Source of the DNA: Polaromonas sp.
Lineage (GTDB): Bacteria; Pseudomonadota; Gammaproteobacteria; Burkholderiales; Burkholderiaceae_C
NCBI GenBank assembly: GCA_021737975.1
Contig: JAIPCZ010000008.1
Coordinates: 30,484 to 94,483, forward strand
Direction of reading: 5' to 3'
DNA: 64,000 bases
Every line of letters starts with the position of its first letter. Within the stretch, counting starts at the first letter, position 1. The notes under the pieces were generated by a model. It was given only the letters and a program-made list of their open reading frames with translations, was not told the DNA's origin and searched no databases. The position numbers and the translations under genes were made by a program. Shown here in pieces: positions 8,879-18,751 of this stretch.

Positions 8879-9883
8879 TCACGCCTCGCTGTGGTAGCGG
8901 GTGACGCGTTCCACCTCGTTTTTTGAGCCCATGAAAACACTCACGCGTTCGTGCAATTTTGCAGGTGTGATGTCCATGATGCGCTGCTTGCCGTCGGTGG
9001 CAGAGCCCCCGGCCTGCTCGATCAGCCAACTCATGGGGTTGGCCTCGTACAGCAGGCGCAATTTACCGGCCTTTTCGGGTTCGCGCTTGTCCCATGGGTA
9101 CATGAAAATGCCGCCCCGGGTCAGGATGCGGTGCACGTCGGCCACCATGCTGCCGACCCAGCGCATGTTGAAGTCCTTGCCGCGCGGGCCGTCCCTGCCT
9201 TGCATACATTCGTTGATGTAGCGTGTGACCGGGGCCGCCCAATGCCGCTGGTTGCTCATGTTGATGGCAAATTCCTTGGTGTCGTCGGGCACGCGTAGGT
9301 CTTCCTCGGTCAGGATGGAAGAGCCTTGTTCGCGGTCCAGCGTGAACACGGTCACGCCGTCGCCCACGGTGAGCACCAGCGTGGTTTGGGGGCCGTAAAC
9401 GCAGTAGCCGGCGGCGACCTGTTTGCTGCCGGCTTGCAGAAAGTCCTGTTCCGACACACCCGCGCCTTCGGGCTTGACCAGCACGCTGAAGATGGTGCCG
9501 ATGCTGACGTTGACGTCGATGTTGCTGGAGCCGTCGAGCGGGTCGAACATCAGCAGGTATTCGCCCTGCGGGTAGCGGTTGGGCACCACGTAAATGCCTT
9601 CCATTTCCTCGCTGGCCATCGCCGCCAGGTGGCCGCCCCACTCGTTGGCTTCGATCAGCACCTCATTGGCGATGATGTCGAGTTTTTTCTGCATCTCGCC
9701 CTGCACGTTTTCGCTTTCGGCGCTGCCCATCACGTCGCCCAACGCGCCCTTGCTGACGGCCTGGCTGATGCGTTTGCAAGCGCGTGCCACCACTTCAAGC
9801 AGCAGCCGCAACTCGGGGGGAATGTGGCCCTCCATGCGCTGCTGTTCGACCAGGTAACGCGTCAGGGATATTTTTTTTGGCAT
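8879..9883 (-). CDS. fbp: Fructose-1,6-bisphosphatase, class I
   Basis: A 334-residue enzyme hydrolysing fructose 1,6-bisphosphate to fructose 6-phosphate in gluconeogenesis and, in autotrophs, the Calvin cycle. The metal-binding core [20 protein letters not shown] is present, together with ASEEME and the C-terminal RGGIFMYP and [17 protein letters not shown]. The start [11 protein letters not shown] at 9883 matches the usual N-terminus and has GAAGAGA upstream; a further 24 in-frame residues to 9955 overlap pepN and look non-native. It follows pepN by 34 bp and is probably co-transcribed with it. Confidence 0.97.
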   Translation of the reverse strand: MPKKISLTRYLVEQQRMEGHIPPELRLLLEVVARACKRISQAVSKGALGDVMGSAESENVQGEMQKKLDIIANEVLIEANEWGGHLAAMASEEMEGIYVVPNRYPQGEYLLMFDPLDGSSNIDVNVSIGTIFSVLVKPEGAGVSEQDFLQAGSKQVAAGYCVYGPQTTLVLTVGDGVTVFTLDREQGSSILTEEDLRVPDDTKEFAINMSNQRHWAAPVTRYINECMQGRDGPRGKDFNMRWVGSMVADVHRILTRGGIFMYPWDKREPEKAGKLRLLYEANPMSWLIEQAGGSATDGKQRIMDITPAKLHERVSVFMGSKNEVERVTRYHSEA

Positions 9884-9917
9884 GTTTGTCTCTTCGTTGG
9901 ATTCATTGATTTGTTTT

Positions 9918-12617
9918 TCAATCGGCCAGGGCGCGGCTGACCACTTCGCGCACATCGTTGCTCAGGTCTGGCTTGGCCGCCACGCGTTTGATGGCCTCAC
10001 AGGCCGCGTTGCGGTAAGGCTCGGCCAGCTTTTTCCAGCGGTCCAACGCGCGCGCCAAGCGCGCGGCCACCTGCGGGTTGATGGCATCGAGCACGAGCAC
10101 CTGATCGGCCCAAAAGACATAACCCGCAGCATCGGCTCGGTGAAACGCGCCGGGGTTGGCGCTGCAGTAGCTGAAGATCACGCTGCGCGCGCGGTTGGGG
10201 TTGCGGATGTGGAAGTCCGGGTGCTTGAGCAACTGGCGCACCGCCGGAAGCACCTGGCCGCCGCGGTCGGTGCAGCCCGCCTGCAGCGCGAACCATTTGT
10301 CCAGCACCAGTTCTTCTGATTTGAACAGGCTATGAAAACGCGCCAAGGCCGGGGCGGCCAGCGCATGGCCGGTATGCAACAGGGCGCTCAATGCATTGAA
10401 GCGGTCGGTCATGTTGTCGGCATCCTTGAAGCGCTGGTAGGCCTTGCCGGGCCAGATTGCATCGCCCGACGCGCGGGCCGCCAGGCACAGCATCGACAAG
10501 GCCAGACCCGCCAACGCACGGCGCCCGCTGGACAGGGTGTCGGGGCGGTAGCCGCCGTTTTGGCAATGGGTGTCAAAGGCCCACTGCCAGTCCGGCAACA
10601 GCGCGTTGGCGAGTTGCTCGCGCATGGCTTCGCGCACCGCGTGAATGCGCTGTGGGTCGACCACGTCGAGCTGCTCGGCAATGTAGGTTTCGGACGGCAG
10701 CGTGAGCACCAGTTCCTTGAAGGCGGCATCGAGCGCGGGGTGGCGCAGCACCGAACGCATGGCCGAAATGAAGGCGTCGTCGAGGCTGCTCACCGCGGGC
10801 CCCGCCGTCTGGATGGACTGGATGGCACTGCGCAAGGCCAGGCGCTGGCCGGCTTCCCAGCGGTTGAACGGGTCGGGGTCATTGGCCAGCAGCGTGAGCA
10901 ATTGCGCGTCGCTGTAGTCAAAGTCCACGATCACCGGGGCGCTGAAACCGCGCAGGATCGACGGCACGGGTTCTTCCAGCACGTTTTCAAAAGTGATCGA
11001 CTCCGCCGCCTGGGTCATGACAAACAGGTGGTTGCCGCTTTTGGCTACTGAACTGCCCTGCAACTGCAAGGGCTGGGCGACACCACTGCTGGCGCCCAGC
11101 AGCCCGAGGCTGACCGGAATCACAAACGGTTCCTTGGTGTCCTGACCCGGTGTGGCCGGGCAGCTCTGGGCAAAGTTCAGGGTGTAGGTGTGTGCTGCGG
11201 CATCGTAGTGCGTGGTGGTGGCCAGCCGCGGTGTGCCGGCCTGGCTGTACCAGCGCTTGAACTGGGGCAGCAGCTTAGCCAGCGCGGAGTCTGGATTCGC
11301 GTCGGCCACTGCCTGCGCAAAGTCGTCACAGGTCACGGCGCTGCCATCGTGGCGTGCGAAGTACAGCGTCAGCCCCAAGGCAAAACCTTCACGTCCGACC
11401 AGGGTCTGCATCATGCGCACCACCTCGGCACCCTTTTCGTAGATGGTGACGGTGTAGAAGTTGTTGATCTCGATGTAGCTGTCGGGGCGCACCGGGTGCG
11501 CCATCGGGCCGGCGTCCTCGGGGAACTGGGCGGTGCGCAGCACACGCACGTCTTCGATGCGTTTGACCGCGCGGGCTGACGCGTCAGCACACAGGTCCAT
11601 GCTGAATTCCTGGTCGCGGAATACGGTCAGGCCTTCTTTCAAGGACAGCTGGAACCAGTCGCGGCAGGTGATGCGGTTGCCGGTCCAGTTGTGAAAGTAC
11701 TCGTGGCCAACCACACTCTCGATGTTGGCAAAGTCGACATCGGTGGCGGTGGCCTGGTTCGCCAGCACGTACTTGGTGTTGAAGACGTTGAGGCCCTTGT
11801 TTTCCATGGCGCCCATGTTGAAGTCGCTGGTGGCCACAATCATGAAGCGCTCCAGGTCCAGCGGGAGACCAAAGCGGGCTTCGTCCCAAATGACCGAGTT
11901 GACCAGCGAATTCATGGCGTGCTCGGTCTTGTCCATGTCGCCGGGGCGCACATAGACCTGCAGCAGGTGATCTTTGCCGGCGCGCGAGGTGATGCGCTGC
12001 TCGCGGCACACCAGTGTGCCAGCCACCAGCGCAAACAGGTAGCACGGTTTTTTGTGCGGGTCGACCCAGGTGGCAAAGTGGCGACCATCGTCAAGCGCGC
12101 CGCTCTCAACCAGATTGCCATTGGAGAGCAGCACCGGGTACCTGGTCTTGTCGGCGCGCAGCGTCACGGTAAAGCTGGCCATCACATCGGGGCGGTCCAG
12201 GAAATAGGTGATGCGCCGGAAACCCTCGGCTTCACACTGCGTGAAGAAAGAATCGTTGCTGACGTACAAGCCCATCAATTTGGTGTTCTTGGCGGGCGCG
12301 CAGGTGGTAAAGATTTCCAACTCGAAGCTGCCCTCGGCGGGCAGGTTCTCCAGCACCAGTTGGCCGGCATCCATCTTGAAGCTGGTACCCGCCCCGTTGA
12401 CCAGCACACGCGCCAGGTTCAGTTCGTCACCGTCCAGGCGAAGGGCCTGCCCGGGCACGTCGGGGTTGCGGCGCAGCGTCATTTTGTTGAGCACGCGGGT
12501 CTTGGCGGGGTCGAGGTCAAAGCTCAGGTGAACCGTGTCGATCCAGAACGCCGGGGCGCTGTAGTCTTCCCGGCGGATGACCGCGGCGGGGGTGTTTGCA
12601 TCACGAAGTAGCAGCAT
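9918..12617 (-). CDS. pepN: Aminopeptidase N (M1 family)
   Basis: An 899-residue zinc metallopeptidase that removes N-terminal residues from peptides in the cytoplasm, the main aminopeptidase of many Gram-negatives. It has the exopeptidase motif GAMEN (near 266), the zinc site HEYFH (near 305) with the downstream glutamate in [20 protein letters not shown], and the long helical C-terminal domain. Length is close to E. coli PepN (870). ATG 12617 has GGAGA six bases upstream and overlaps the end of the HAD gene by 17 bp, so the genes are coupled. Confidence 0.97.
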   Translation of the reverse strand: MLLLRDANTPAAVIRREDYSAPAFWIDTVHLSFDLDPAKTRVLNKMTLRRNPDVPGQALRLDGDELNLARVLVNGAGTSFKMDAGQLVLENLPAEGSFELEIFTTCAPAKNTKLMGLYVSNDSFFTQCEAEGFRRITYFLDRPDVMASFTVTLRADKTRYPVLLSNGNLVESGALDDGRHFATWVDPHKKPCYLFALVAGTLVCREQRITSRAGKDHLLQVYVRPGDMDKTEHAMNSLVNSVIWDEARFGLPLDLERFMIVATSDFNMGAMENKGLNVFNTKYVLANQATATDVDFANIESVVGHEYFHNWTGNRITCRDWFQLSLKEGLTVFRDQEFSMDLCADASARAVKRIEDVRVLRTAQFPEDAGPMAHPVRPDSYIEINNFYTVTIYEKGAEVVRMMQTLVGREGFALGLTLYFARHDGSAVTCDDFAQAVADANPDSALAKLLPQFKRWYSQAGTPRLATTTHYDAAAHTYTLNFAQSCPATPGQDTKEPFVIPVSLGLLGASSGVAQPLQLQGSSVAKSGNHLFVMTQAAESITFENVLEEPVPSILRGFSAPVIVDFDYSDAQLLTLLANDPDPFNRWEAGQRLALRSAIQSIQTAGPAVSSLDDAFISAMRSVLRHPALDAAFKELVLTLPSETYIAEQLDVVDPQRIHAVREAMREQLANALLPDWQWAFDTHCQNGGYRPDTLSSGRRALAGLALSMLCLAARASGDAIWPGKAYQRFKDADNMTDRFNALSALLHTGHALAAPALARFHSLFKSEELVLDKWFALQAGCTDRGGQVLPAVRQLLKHPDFHIRNPNRARSVIFSYCSANPGAFHRADAAGYVFWADQVLVLDAINPQVAARLARALDRWKKLAEPYRNAACEAIKRVAAKPDLSNDVREVVSRALAD

Positions 12618-13296
12618 GCAGAGTCTCCAGGAAATTCGAATTTAAGAGTTCATGGTAATCGCGCACGGCGGCGATCACGTGGGGGCCGGCCAGTTGGGCC
12701 GGGGTGTGGGTGCTGCAGATGGCCACGGCCTGCATGCCGGCACGGCGCGCGGCTTCGATGCCGAAGGGCGCGTCTTCAAAAACAATGCAGCGGGCAGCGC
12801 TGGTGTTCATCTGGCGGGCGACTTCGAGGAAGATGGCGGGTTCTGGCTTGCCTGGGTGACCCTCGTCGCCACCCACAATCGCCCGGGGCGGGGGCGCCAA
12901 TTGCAAGTGCGACATGGCGAAAGCGATGTTGTGCTGGTCACCCGCCGTGCCCACGCCCAGCTTCAGGTCGAGCGCCAGCGCCTGCGCATAAAACGCCTTG
13001 AAGCCGGCCACCTCGGCAAAAACCGGGCCAAAGAGCGCGCGGTAGATTTGTTCCTTTTCGGTGATCAGGGCCCAGGCCTCGTCGTTGGCAATGTCGCGTT
13101 GAAACAGCTCGCGCATGCACTCGGCGCCGGTGCGCCCGGTGGTGCGGCGCATCAGGTCGTCAATTTCAATGTGCAGCCCATGCTGGTCGGCAAAAAGTGC
13201 CCAACTCTGTGCGTGGTAACCCATCGAGTCGATCATGGTGCCGTCCATGTCGAAGATCAGCGCCTCGACATGGCCCGGGTGTGTTGAGCCGGCCAT
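12601..13296 (-). CDS. HAD-superfamily sugar-phosphate phosphatase
   Basis: A 231-residue haloacid dehalogenase-like hydrolase of the beta-phosphoglucomutase/Gph type. Motif I is FDMDGTMIDS (nucleophile Asp), followed by a helical cap domain. Motif II is the Thr of GVGTAG, motif III the Lys of GHPGKPEP, and motif IV FEDAPFGIEAA. The substrate cannot be told from sequence. Its ATG shares a base with the prfB stop (TGATG), and its end overlaps pepN, so it sits in the prfB-HAD-pepN-fbp transcript. Confidence 0.88.
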   Translation of the reverse strand: MAGSTHPGHVEALIFDMDGTMIDSMGYHAQSWALFADQHGLHIEIDDLMRRTTGRTGAECMRELFQRDIANDEAWALITEKEQIYRALFGPVFAEVAGFKAFYAQALALDLKLGVGTAGDQHNIAFAMSHLQLAPPPRAIVGGDEGHPGKPEPAIFLEVARQMNTSAARCIVFEDAPFGIEAARRAGMQAVAICSTHTPAQLAGPHVIAAVRDYHELLNSNFLETLHAATS

Positions 13297-14400
13297 CAGA
13301 CGCCCTGCTTCAACGAGGCTTCAATAAACTGGTCCAGGTCGCCGTCAAGCACCTTCTGTGTGGCCGAGGTCTCGTAGTTGGTGCGCAGGTCCTTGATGCG
13401 GCTGTTGTCGAGCACATAACTGCGAATCTGGTGGCCCCAGCCGACGTCGGTCTTGCCGTCCTCGAGCTTTTGCTGCTCTTCCTGCTGTTTGCGCAGCTCG
13501 AAGTCGTACAGCTTGGAGCGCAGGCGTTTCCAGGCGATGTCGCGGTTGCCGTGCTGGCTGCGGCCGTCCTGGCATTGCACCACGATGCCCGTGGGCAAGT
13601 GGGTCAGGCGCACGGCCGAGTCGGTCTTGTTGATGTGCTGGCCGCCCGCGCCGCTGGCACGGTAGGTGTCGGTGCGCACGTCGGAGGGGTTGATGTTGAT
13701 CTCGATCGAGTCGTCAATCTCGGGGTAGACAAACACGCTGGCAAAGCTTGTGTGCCGCCCGCCCGACGAGTCAAACGGGCTTTTGCGCACCAGCCGGTGC
13801 ACACCGGTCTCGGTACGCAGCAGGCCAAAGGCGTATTCACCCTCGACCTTGAACGATGCGCCCTTGATGCCGGCGGTGTCGCCCGGGGTTTCGTCCTCGA
13901 TCTCGGTCTTGAAACCCTTGCGCTCGCAGTAGCGCAGGTACTGGCGCAGCAGCATGCTGGCCCAGTCGCAGGCCTCGGTGCCGCCGGCGCCGGCCTGGAT
14001 GTCGACAAAACAGTTCAGCGGGTCCGCCGGGTTGTTGAACATGCGGCGGAATTCCAGGCCCTTGACGATCTCTTCGAGCTTGGCGGCTTCTTCTTCAATG
14101 TGGAGCAGGCCGGCTTCGTCGCCTTCTTCCTTGCTCATCTCGAACAACTCGGTGTTGTCCGCTAGTTCGCTTTCGAGGTCGCTGATGGTCACTACCACAC
14201 CGTCGAGCGCCTTTTTCTCACGGCCCAGTTCCTGGGCGCGCTTGGGGTCGTTCCAGACGCTGGGGTCTTCGAGTGAGGCGTTGACGGTTCTCAGGCGTTC
14301 AAATTTGGCATCGTAGTCAAAGATACCCCCGTAATTCGAGGGTACGGGCGGTCAAATCGGTGAGTTGGGTGCCAAGGGCGTTGATGCGTTCTGCTTCCAT
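13296..14400 (-). CDS. prfB: Peptide chain release factor 2, with programmed +1 frameshift
   Basis: RF2 terminates translation at UGA and UAA. Translation from ATG 14400 gives 27 codons ending GYL, then an in-frame TGA at 14319-14317. Shifting +1 over CTT-TGA-C continues as [10 protein letters not shown] to a stop at 13298-13296, giving 367 residues, the expected length. The body has [13 protein letters not shown] (the SPF stop-recognition tripeptide) and [15 protein letters not shown] (the GGQ catalytic motif). It lies 56 bp after an alpha/beta hydrolase gene and is coupled to the HAD gene. The short frame alone from 14198 would miss the N-terminal domain. Confidence 0.97.
14316..14331 (-). 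promoter_or_regulatory. prfB autoregulatory frameshift site
   Basis: On the minus strand the site reads CGGGGGTATCTTTGAC: an internal Shine-Dalgarno-like GGGGG three bases before CTT, then TGA C. This is the classical RF2 frameshift signal. When RF2 is scarce the ribosome pauses at UGA and slips +1, so RF2 controls its own synthesis. Confidence 0.95.
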
Positions 14401-14456
14401 GATGCGTGTCCTGATTTTTTAATGTGTCAAATAACCCGCTATTTTCTCACGACAGA

Positions 14457-15359
14457 CTAAAGCATGAAACGCTCCAGCAAAGCGGCCACAGCCTGCGGCT
14501 GGTCATGGTGCAGCATGTGGCCGCAGTCGGGAATCTCGACCAGTTCCAGCCGGGCCACGGATTTCAGCCGCTCGTGGTGCTCCGCGCGGGTGAATTTGTC
14601 CTTCCAAAAGAGCGCGATGGTGTCCTCAAACGCTTCCACCATGAGCGTGGGCGCAGTGATGCGGCAATGAATGGCCAGCATTTCATCGACCCGGTAAAGC
14701 TGGGCACTGGCAATTTTGTGCGCAGCTTCGCCCAAAATGGACCACTGGCCGGGGGTCAGTTCGGCGGACCAATGGGCGGAAAGCCAGTGGGCTTTGTCGG
14801 TACCCAGGCGGGTGTTGGTTTTCATCAGGCGCCGGGCCACGGCTTCGAGCGAGTCGTAGGTTTTAAGTTGCAGCCCACCGCCGGCGAGGGCCTTCACGCT
14901 GTCAAGCCATTGGGTATAGCGCACCGGCGCTTGGTCAGCCTGGATGGCGGGCAGACCGAAACCCTCCAGATTCACCAGGCGGCGCACCCGCCCGGGCCGC
15001 ACCCCGGCGTAGACCATGGCCACGTTGGCTCCCATGCTGTGGCCGACCAGATTCACGCTTTGACCAGGGGCATAGTGATCAAGCAGGGCATCGAGGTCGG
15101 CCAGGTAGTCGGGAAACCAGAATGCGTCAGCGCCACCCGACTGGGTCAGGCCAAAGCCGCGCCAGTCGGGGGCAATGATGAAATGATCCCGGGTGAGTGC
15201 ATCGACGACAAACTGAAAGCTGGCGGCCACGTCCATCCAGCCGTGCAGCAGCACCAGCGGCGCCATGCCAGGCGTGGGTCGACCCCAGCATCGAACGTGG
15301 TAATTGAGCGTTCGTATAGGGACAAACTCGCTATGGGAGACTCTTTGGGCTTGGTACAT
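14457..15359 (-). CDS. Alpha/beta-fold hydrolase
   Basis: A 300-residue serine hydrolase. The oxyanion-hole motif is LLHGWMD, the nucleophile elbow GHSMGAN, and the catalytic His lies in IPDCGHMLHHD near the C-terminus. A typical cap region lies at about 150-220. The substrate is unknown; relatives include esterases and lipases. It is divergent from the acyl-CoA ligase gene with only 25 bp between start codons, so their promoters must overlap each other or the coding regions. Confidence 0.85.
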   Translation of the reverse strand: MYQAQRVSHSEFVPIRTLNYHVRCWGRPTPGMAPLVLLHGWMDVAASFQFVVDALTRDHFIIAPDWRGFGLTQSGGADAFWFPDYLADLDALLDHYAPGQSVNLVGHSMGANVAMVYAGVRPGRVRRLVNLEGFGLPAIQADQAPVRYTQWLDSVKALAGGGLQLKTYDSLEAVARRLMKTNTRLGTDKAHWLSAHWSAELTPGQWSILGEAAHKIASAQLYRVDEMLAIHCRITAPTLMVEAFEDTIALFWKDKFTRAEHHERLKSVARLELVEIPDCGHMLHHDQPQAVAALLERFML

Positions 15360-15384
15360 TTAAGCAATCATAAGGAGACACCGC

Positions 15385-17241
15385 ATGTCAGTCAGTCAAT
15401 CCAGCGACAGCCCCGCCAGTTTCAAACCTGCGGGCCGCCTTCATGCCTGGGACCTGCCGCCTGCTTACACCGGGCTGCACAGCGCCTTTGCCTGGCAGGT
15501 GCCCGCGCATTTCAACATGGCTCAGGCCTGTTGCGCGCGTTGGGCGGCGCAACCGGACGCATTCAGGGACATCGCGATTCATGACTGTCAACCGGGTGAG
15601 GCAAACCGTTCTTATTCCTTTGTCGCGTTGCAGGACCAGGCCAACCGCCTGGCCAATGTGCTGAAGGGCCTGGGTGTGCTGCCCGGCGACCGGGTGGCCA
15701 TCGTGATGCCGCAGCGCTTCGAGACAGCGGTGGCCTACATGGCCGTGCTGCAAATGGGTGCCGTGGCCATGCCGCTGTCGCAACTCTTCGGCCCGGAGGC
15801 GCTGGAGTTCCGCCTGCAGGACAGCGAGGCGGTGGTGGCGATTGGTGACGCCCAGACCCTGGCCAATGTGCAGGCGGTGCGTGCCCATTGCCCTGACCTG
15901 CGCCAGGTCATCGGCGTCGGGCTCGAGGCCGACACCAGGGAGTTGGCCGATGTGGCCTATGAACAGGCGCTCGACGGTGCCCGTCAGGAGTTCGACCTGG
16001 TCAGCACGCGCGCGGATGCTCCGGCGATCCTGATCTACACCAGCGGCACCACCGGAAATCCCAAAGGCGCGTTGATTCCGCACCAGGCCCTCATTGGCAA
16101 CCTGACTGGTTTTTTGTGCAGCCAGAACTGGTTTGGTTTTGCGATGACGCCCGCGCCGGTTGATGGTTTGCAGCAACTGACCACGCCTGACCATTTGCCG
16201 GCGGGCTCCGAGGCCGTGTTCTGGAGCCCCGCCGATTGGGCCTGGACCGGTGGCCTCATGGACGCGCTGCTGCCCTCGCTCTATTTTGGCCGGCCGATCG
16301 TGGCTTTTAACGGCCGCTTCGGCCCGCAAGTGGCGCTGGAATTGCTGCGCGACTTTGGTGTGACACACACTTTCCTTTTTCCCACCGCCCTGAAAGCCAT
16401 GATGAAAGCCTGTCCCGGCCAGCCTGGCCAGACCGTCAATGCGCAATTTGGCCTCAAACTGCAGGCCATCATGAGTGCCGGCGAGGCCGTGGGTGACGCG
16501 GTGTTTGACTACTGCCAGTCGCAGTTGGGCGTGACCGTGAACGAGATGTTCGGCCAGACCGAGATCAATTACATCGTGGGCAACTGCGCCGTGCTGTGGC
16601 CGCCCAAACCCGGCAGCATGGGCATGGGCTACCCCGGCCATCGGCTCGCGGTCATAGACGATGCGGGAGCTGAGTGCGCCCCGGGTGAGGTGGGCGACGT
16701 GGCCGTCAACCGCCTTGACGTGCAGGGCCAGCCCGACCCCATCTTCTTTTTGGGCTACTGGAAAAACGAGGCCTCGACGCGGGCCAAGTTCACCGGCGAT
16801 TGGTGCCGCACGGGTGACCTGGCCAGCCGCGACTCTGACGGCTACCTTTGGTACCAGGGCCGCAGTGACGACGTCTTCAAGGCCGCGGGTTACCGCATTG
16901 GCCCCGGCGAAATAGAAAACTGCCTGGTCAAACACCCGGCGGTGGCCAATGTGGCCGTCGTGCCCAAGCCCGATGCGGCGCGCGGCGCGGTGGTCAAGGC
17001 CTATGTGGTGCTGTCTCCCGACTTTGTGGCGGCCCGCGCCCGCTACACCGGCACCCAGGAGCAGTTTGACGCTGAACTCATGGCGCAATTACAAGCCCAC
17101 GTCAAGGACAAGCTGGCCCCTTATGAATACCCCAAGGAAATCGAGTTTCTGGAAACCCTGCCGATGACCACCACCGGCAAGGTGCAGCGCCGGGTGCTGC
17201 GGCTGCAGGAAGAAGCCCGCTTCAAGGGCCGTCAGGGTTAA
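15385..17241 (+). CDS. AMP-dependent acyl-CoA synthetase
   Basis: A 618-residue adenylate-forming ligase that activates a carboxylic acid to its CoA thioester via an acyl-AMP. It contains the P-loop IYTSGTTGNPKGALIPH, the A5 motif NEMFGQTEINY, the A7 motif TGDLASRDSDGYLWYQGRSD, and the A10 lysine in TTTGKVQRR. Overall organisation is acetyl/medium-chain acyl-CoA synthetase-like, but the acid is not predictable. AAGGAGA lies nine bases before the ATG. It lacks an acetylation-type SGK and ends with a short basic tail. Confidence 0.9.
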   Translation: MSVSQSSDSPASFKPAGRLHAWDLPPAYTGLHSAFAWQVPAHFNMAQACCARWAAQPDAFRDIAIHDCQPGEANRSYSFVALQDQANRLANVLKGLGVLPGDRVAIVMPQRFETAVAYMAVLQMGAVAMPLSQLFGPEALEFRLQDSEAVVAIGDAQTLANVQAVRAHCPDLRQVIGVGLEADTRELADVAYEQALDGARQEFDLVSTRADAPAILIYTSGTTGNPKGALIPHQALIGNLTGFLCSQNWFGFAMTPAPVDGLQQLTTPDHLPAGSEAVFWSPADWAWTGGLMDALLPSLYFGRPIVAFNGRFGPQVALELLRDFGVTHTFLFPTALKAMMKACPGQPGQTVNAQFGLKLQAIMSAGEAVGDAVFDYCQSQLGVTVNEMFGQTEINYIVGNCAVLWPPKPGSMGMGYPGHRLAVIDDAGAECAPGEVGDVAVNRLDVQGQPDPIFFLGYWKNEASTRAKFTGDWCRTGDLASRDSDGYLWYQGRSDDVFKAAGYRIGPGEIENCLVKHPAVANVAVVPKPDAARGAVVKAYVVLSPDFVAARARYTGTQEQFDAELMAQLQAHVKDKLAPYEYPKEIEFLETLPMTTTGKVQRRVLRLQEEARFKGRQG

Positions 17242-17348
17242 CCCGACACAGACTGTGGGTAATGCGCTCAATTAGAAACTATGATTTGCCTCCGCCAGTC
17301 TGCTGGATTTACATTTGGCGAAATCGATTTACAACCCAGGAGACCCGT

Positions 17349-18680
17349 ATGCCCATCCACTACACCTCACGCGTCCTGACCCTTGCCCTCATGGCGGCTT
17401 TTGCCGCAGCCCATGCCGGCACGGTGTCTGTCGTGACATCGTTTCCAAAAGAGCTGACCCAGGCCTACAAGAAAGCTTTTGAGAGCCGCAATCCTGACAT
17501 CAAAATCGAAATCCTCAACAAGAACACCACCGCCAGCATTGCCTACATCAAGGAATTGCCCGCCGGGCAGCGCCCTGATGTGATGTGGGCCTCGGCCCCG
17601 GATGCCTTCGAGGTGCTGGCGCGCGACAAATTGCTGCAGCCGGCCCCCGAGGTCAAGAACCCGCAGGCCCCCGCCAAAATCGGCAACTACCCCTTGAATG
17701 ACCCCGAGAATCAGTATTACGGCCAGGCCCTCGCGGGTTACGGGCTGATGTGGAACACCCGCTACATGAAGGCCAACAATATTCCCGCGCCCAAGGAATG
17801 GTCGGACCTGGTGAGGCCCGAATATTTCAACCACGTCGCCATGTCGTCGCCGTCGCGCTCGGGCACCACCCATCTGACGGTGGAGACCATTTTGCAGGGT
17901 GAGGGCTGGGAAAAGGGCTGGGCTCAGATGCTGCAGATAGCCGGCAATTGCGCGGCCGTGACCGACCGCAGTTTTGCCGTGCCCGACGGTGTCAACAACG
18001 GTCAATACGGTGTGGGCCTGGTGATCGACTTCTTTGGCTTGGCGGGCAAGGCCTCGGGCTACCCGGTGGAGTTCCATTACCCCAACGTGACCGCCGTTGT
18101 GCCAGCCAATATTGCGCTGGTGGCAGGTGCCAAAAATGTGGACGAAGCCAAAAAATTCATCAGCTTTACCTTGTCTCGGGAAGGCCAGGAACTGTTGTTC
18201 GACCCCGCCATCAGCCGCCTGCCCATTTTGCCCAATGCCTCGTTTGGCGCCAAGGTCCCTGCCGGCTACCCCGACGCGATCGAACTGGCCAAGCGGGCCA
18301 AGGTGCAATTCGACTCCAAACTCTCGAGCGACCGCTACCAGGTGGTGGTGAGCATGTTTGACCAGATGGTGACCTTCCGGCTCAAGGACCTGCAGGCTGC
18401 CACCAAGGCGATCCACGACGCCGAACGCAAGCTCAAAGCCAAGCCCAATGCCCAGGCCGCCCAGTTGCTGAAACAGGCGCACAGCTTTGCCTATTCACCC
18501 ATGGTGTCCGCAGACATGATCAAGGACAAGGAGTTTTTGGCCCTGTTCCTGAAGAACAAGAAGGACGTGGCCGTGGCCAAGCAACTGACCGGGCTGGAAG
18601 ACCTTTGGAGCTCCAAGTCCAAGGCCAACTACGAAAAGGCCCGTGCGCTGGCTGAGCAGGCCGCCGCGCTGATCAAGTAA
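17349..18680 (+). CDS. ABC transporter substrate-binding protein
   Basis: A 443-residue periplasmic binding protein (extracellular solute-binding family 1, FbpA/PotD-like). A signal peptide ends at AAHA-GTVSVVTSF. The mature start VTSFPKELTQAY, PDVMWASAPDAFEVLARD and GYGLMWNTRYMKANNIPAP are typical of Fe(III)/phosphonate/polyamine binders. About 100 extra helical residues follow the canonical domain. ATG 17349 has AGGAGA upstream; a further in-frame ATG at 17262 would hide the signal peptide. It is the first gene of an importer operon with a fused permease and an ATPase. The substrate is unresolved. Confidence 0.88.
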   Translation: MPIHYTSRVLTLALMAAFAAAHAGTVSVVTSFPKELTQAYKKAFESRNPDIKIEILNKNTTASIAYIKELPAGQRPDVMWASAPDAFEVLARDKLLQPAPEVKNPQAPAKIGNYPLNDPENQYYGQALAGYGLMWNTRYMKANNIPAPKEWSDLVRPEYFNHVAMSSPSRSGTTHLTVETILQGEGWEKGWAQMLQIAGNCAAVTDRSFAVPDGVNNGQYGVGLVIDFFGLAGKASGYPVEFHYPNVTAVVPANIALVAGAKNVDEAKKFISFTLSREGQELLFDPAISRLPILPNASFGAKVPAGYPDAIELAKRAKVQFDSKLSSDRYQVVVSMFDQMVTFRLKDLQAATKAIHDAERKLKAKPNAQAAQLLKQAHSFAYSPMVSADMIKDKEFLALFLKNKKDVAVAKQLTGLEDLWSSKSKANYEKARALAEQAAALIK

Positions 18681-18751
18681 GCCCCGCGTCGGCGGGCAGT
18701 GCGGCGAGTCGTCGCGCAGCCCGCCCGCGATCCTCCAACTGAAGGTGATCC

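Noticed and set aside
9884..9955. N-terminal extension of fbp
   Set aside because: The 24 extra residues overlap pepN and do not look like an FBPase N-terminus; the internal ATG at 9883 has a ribosome-binding site.
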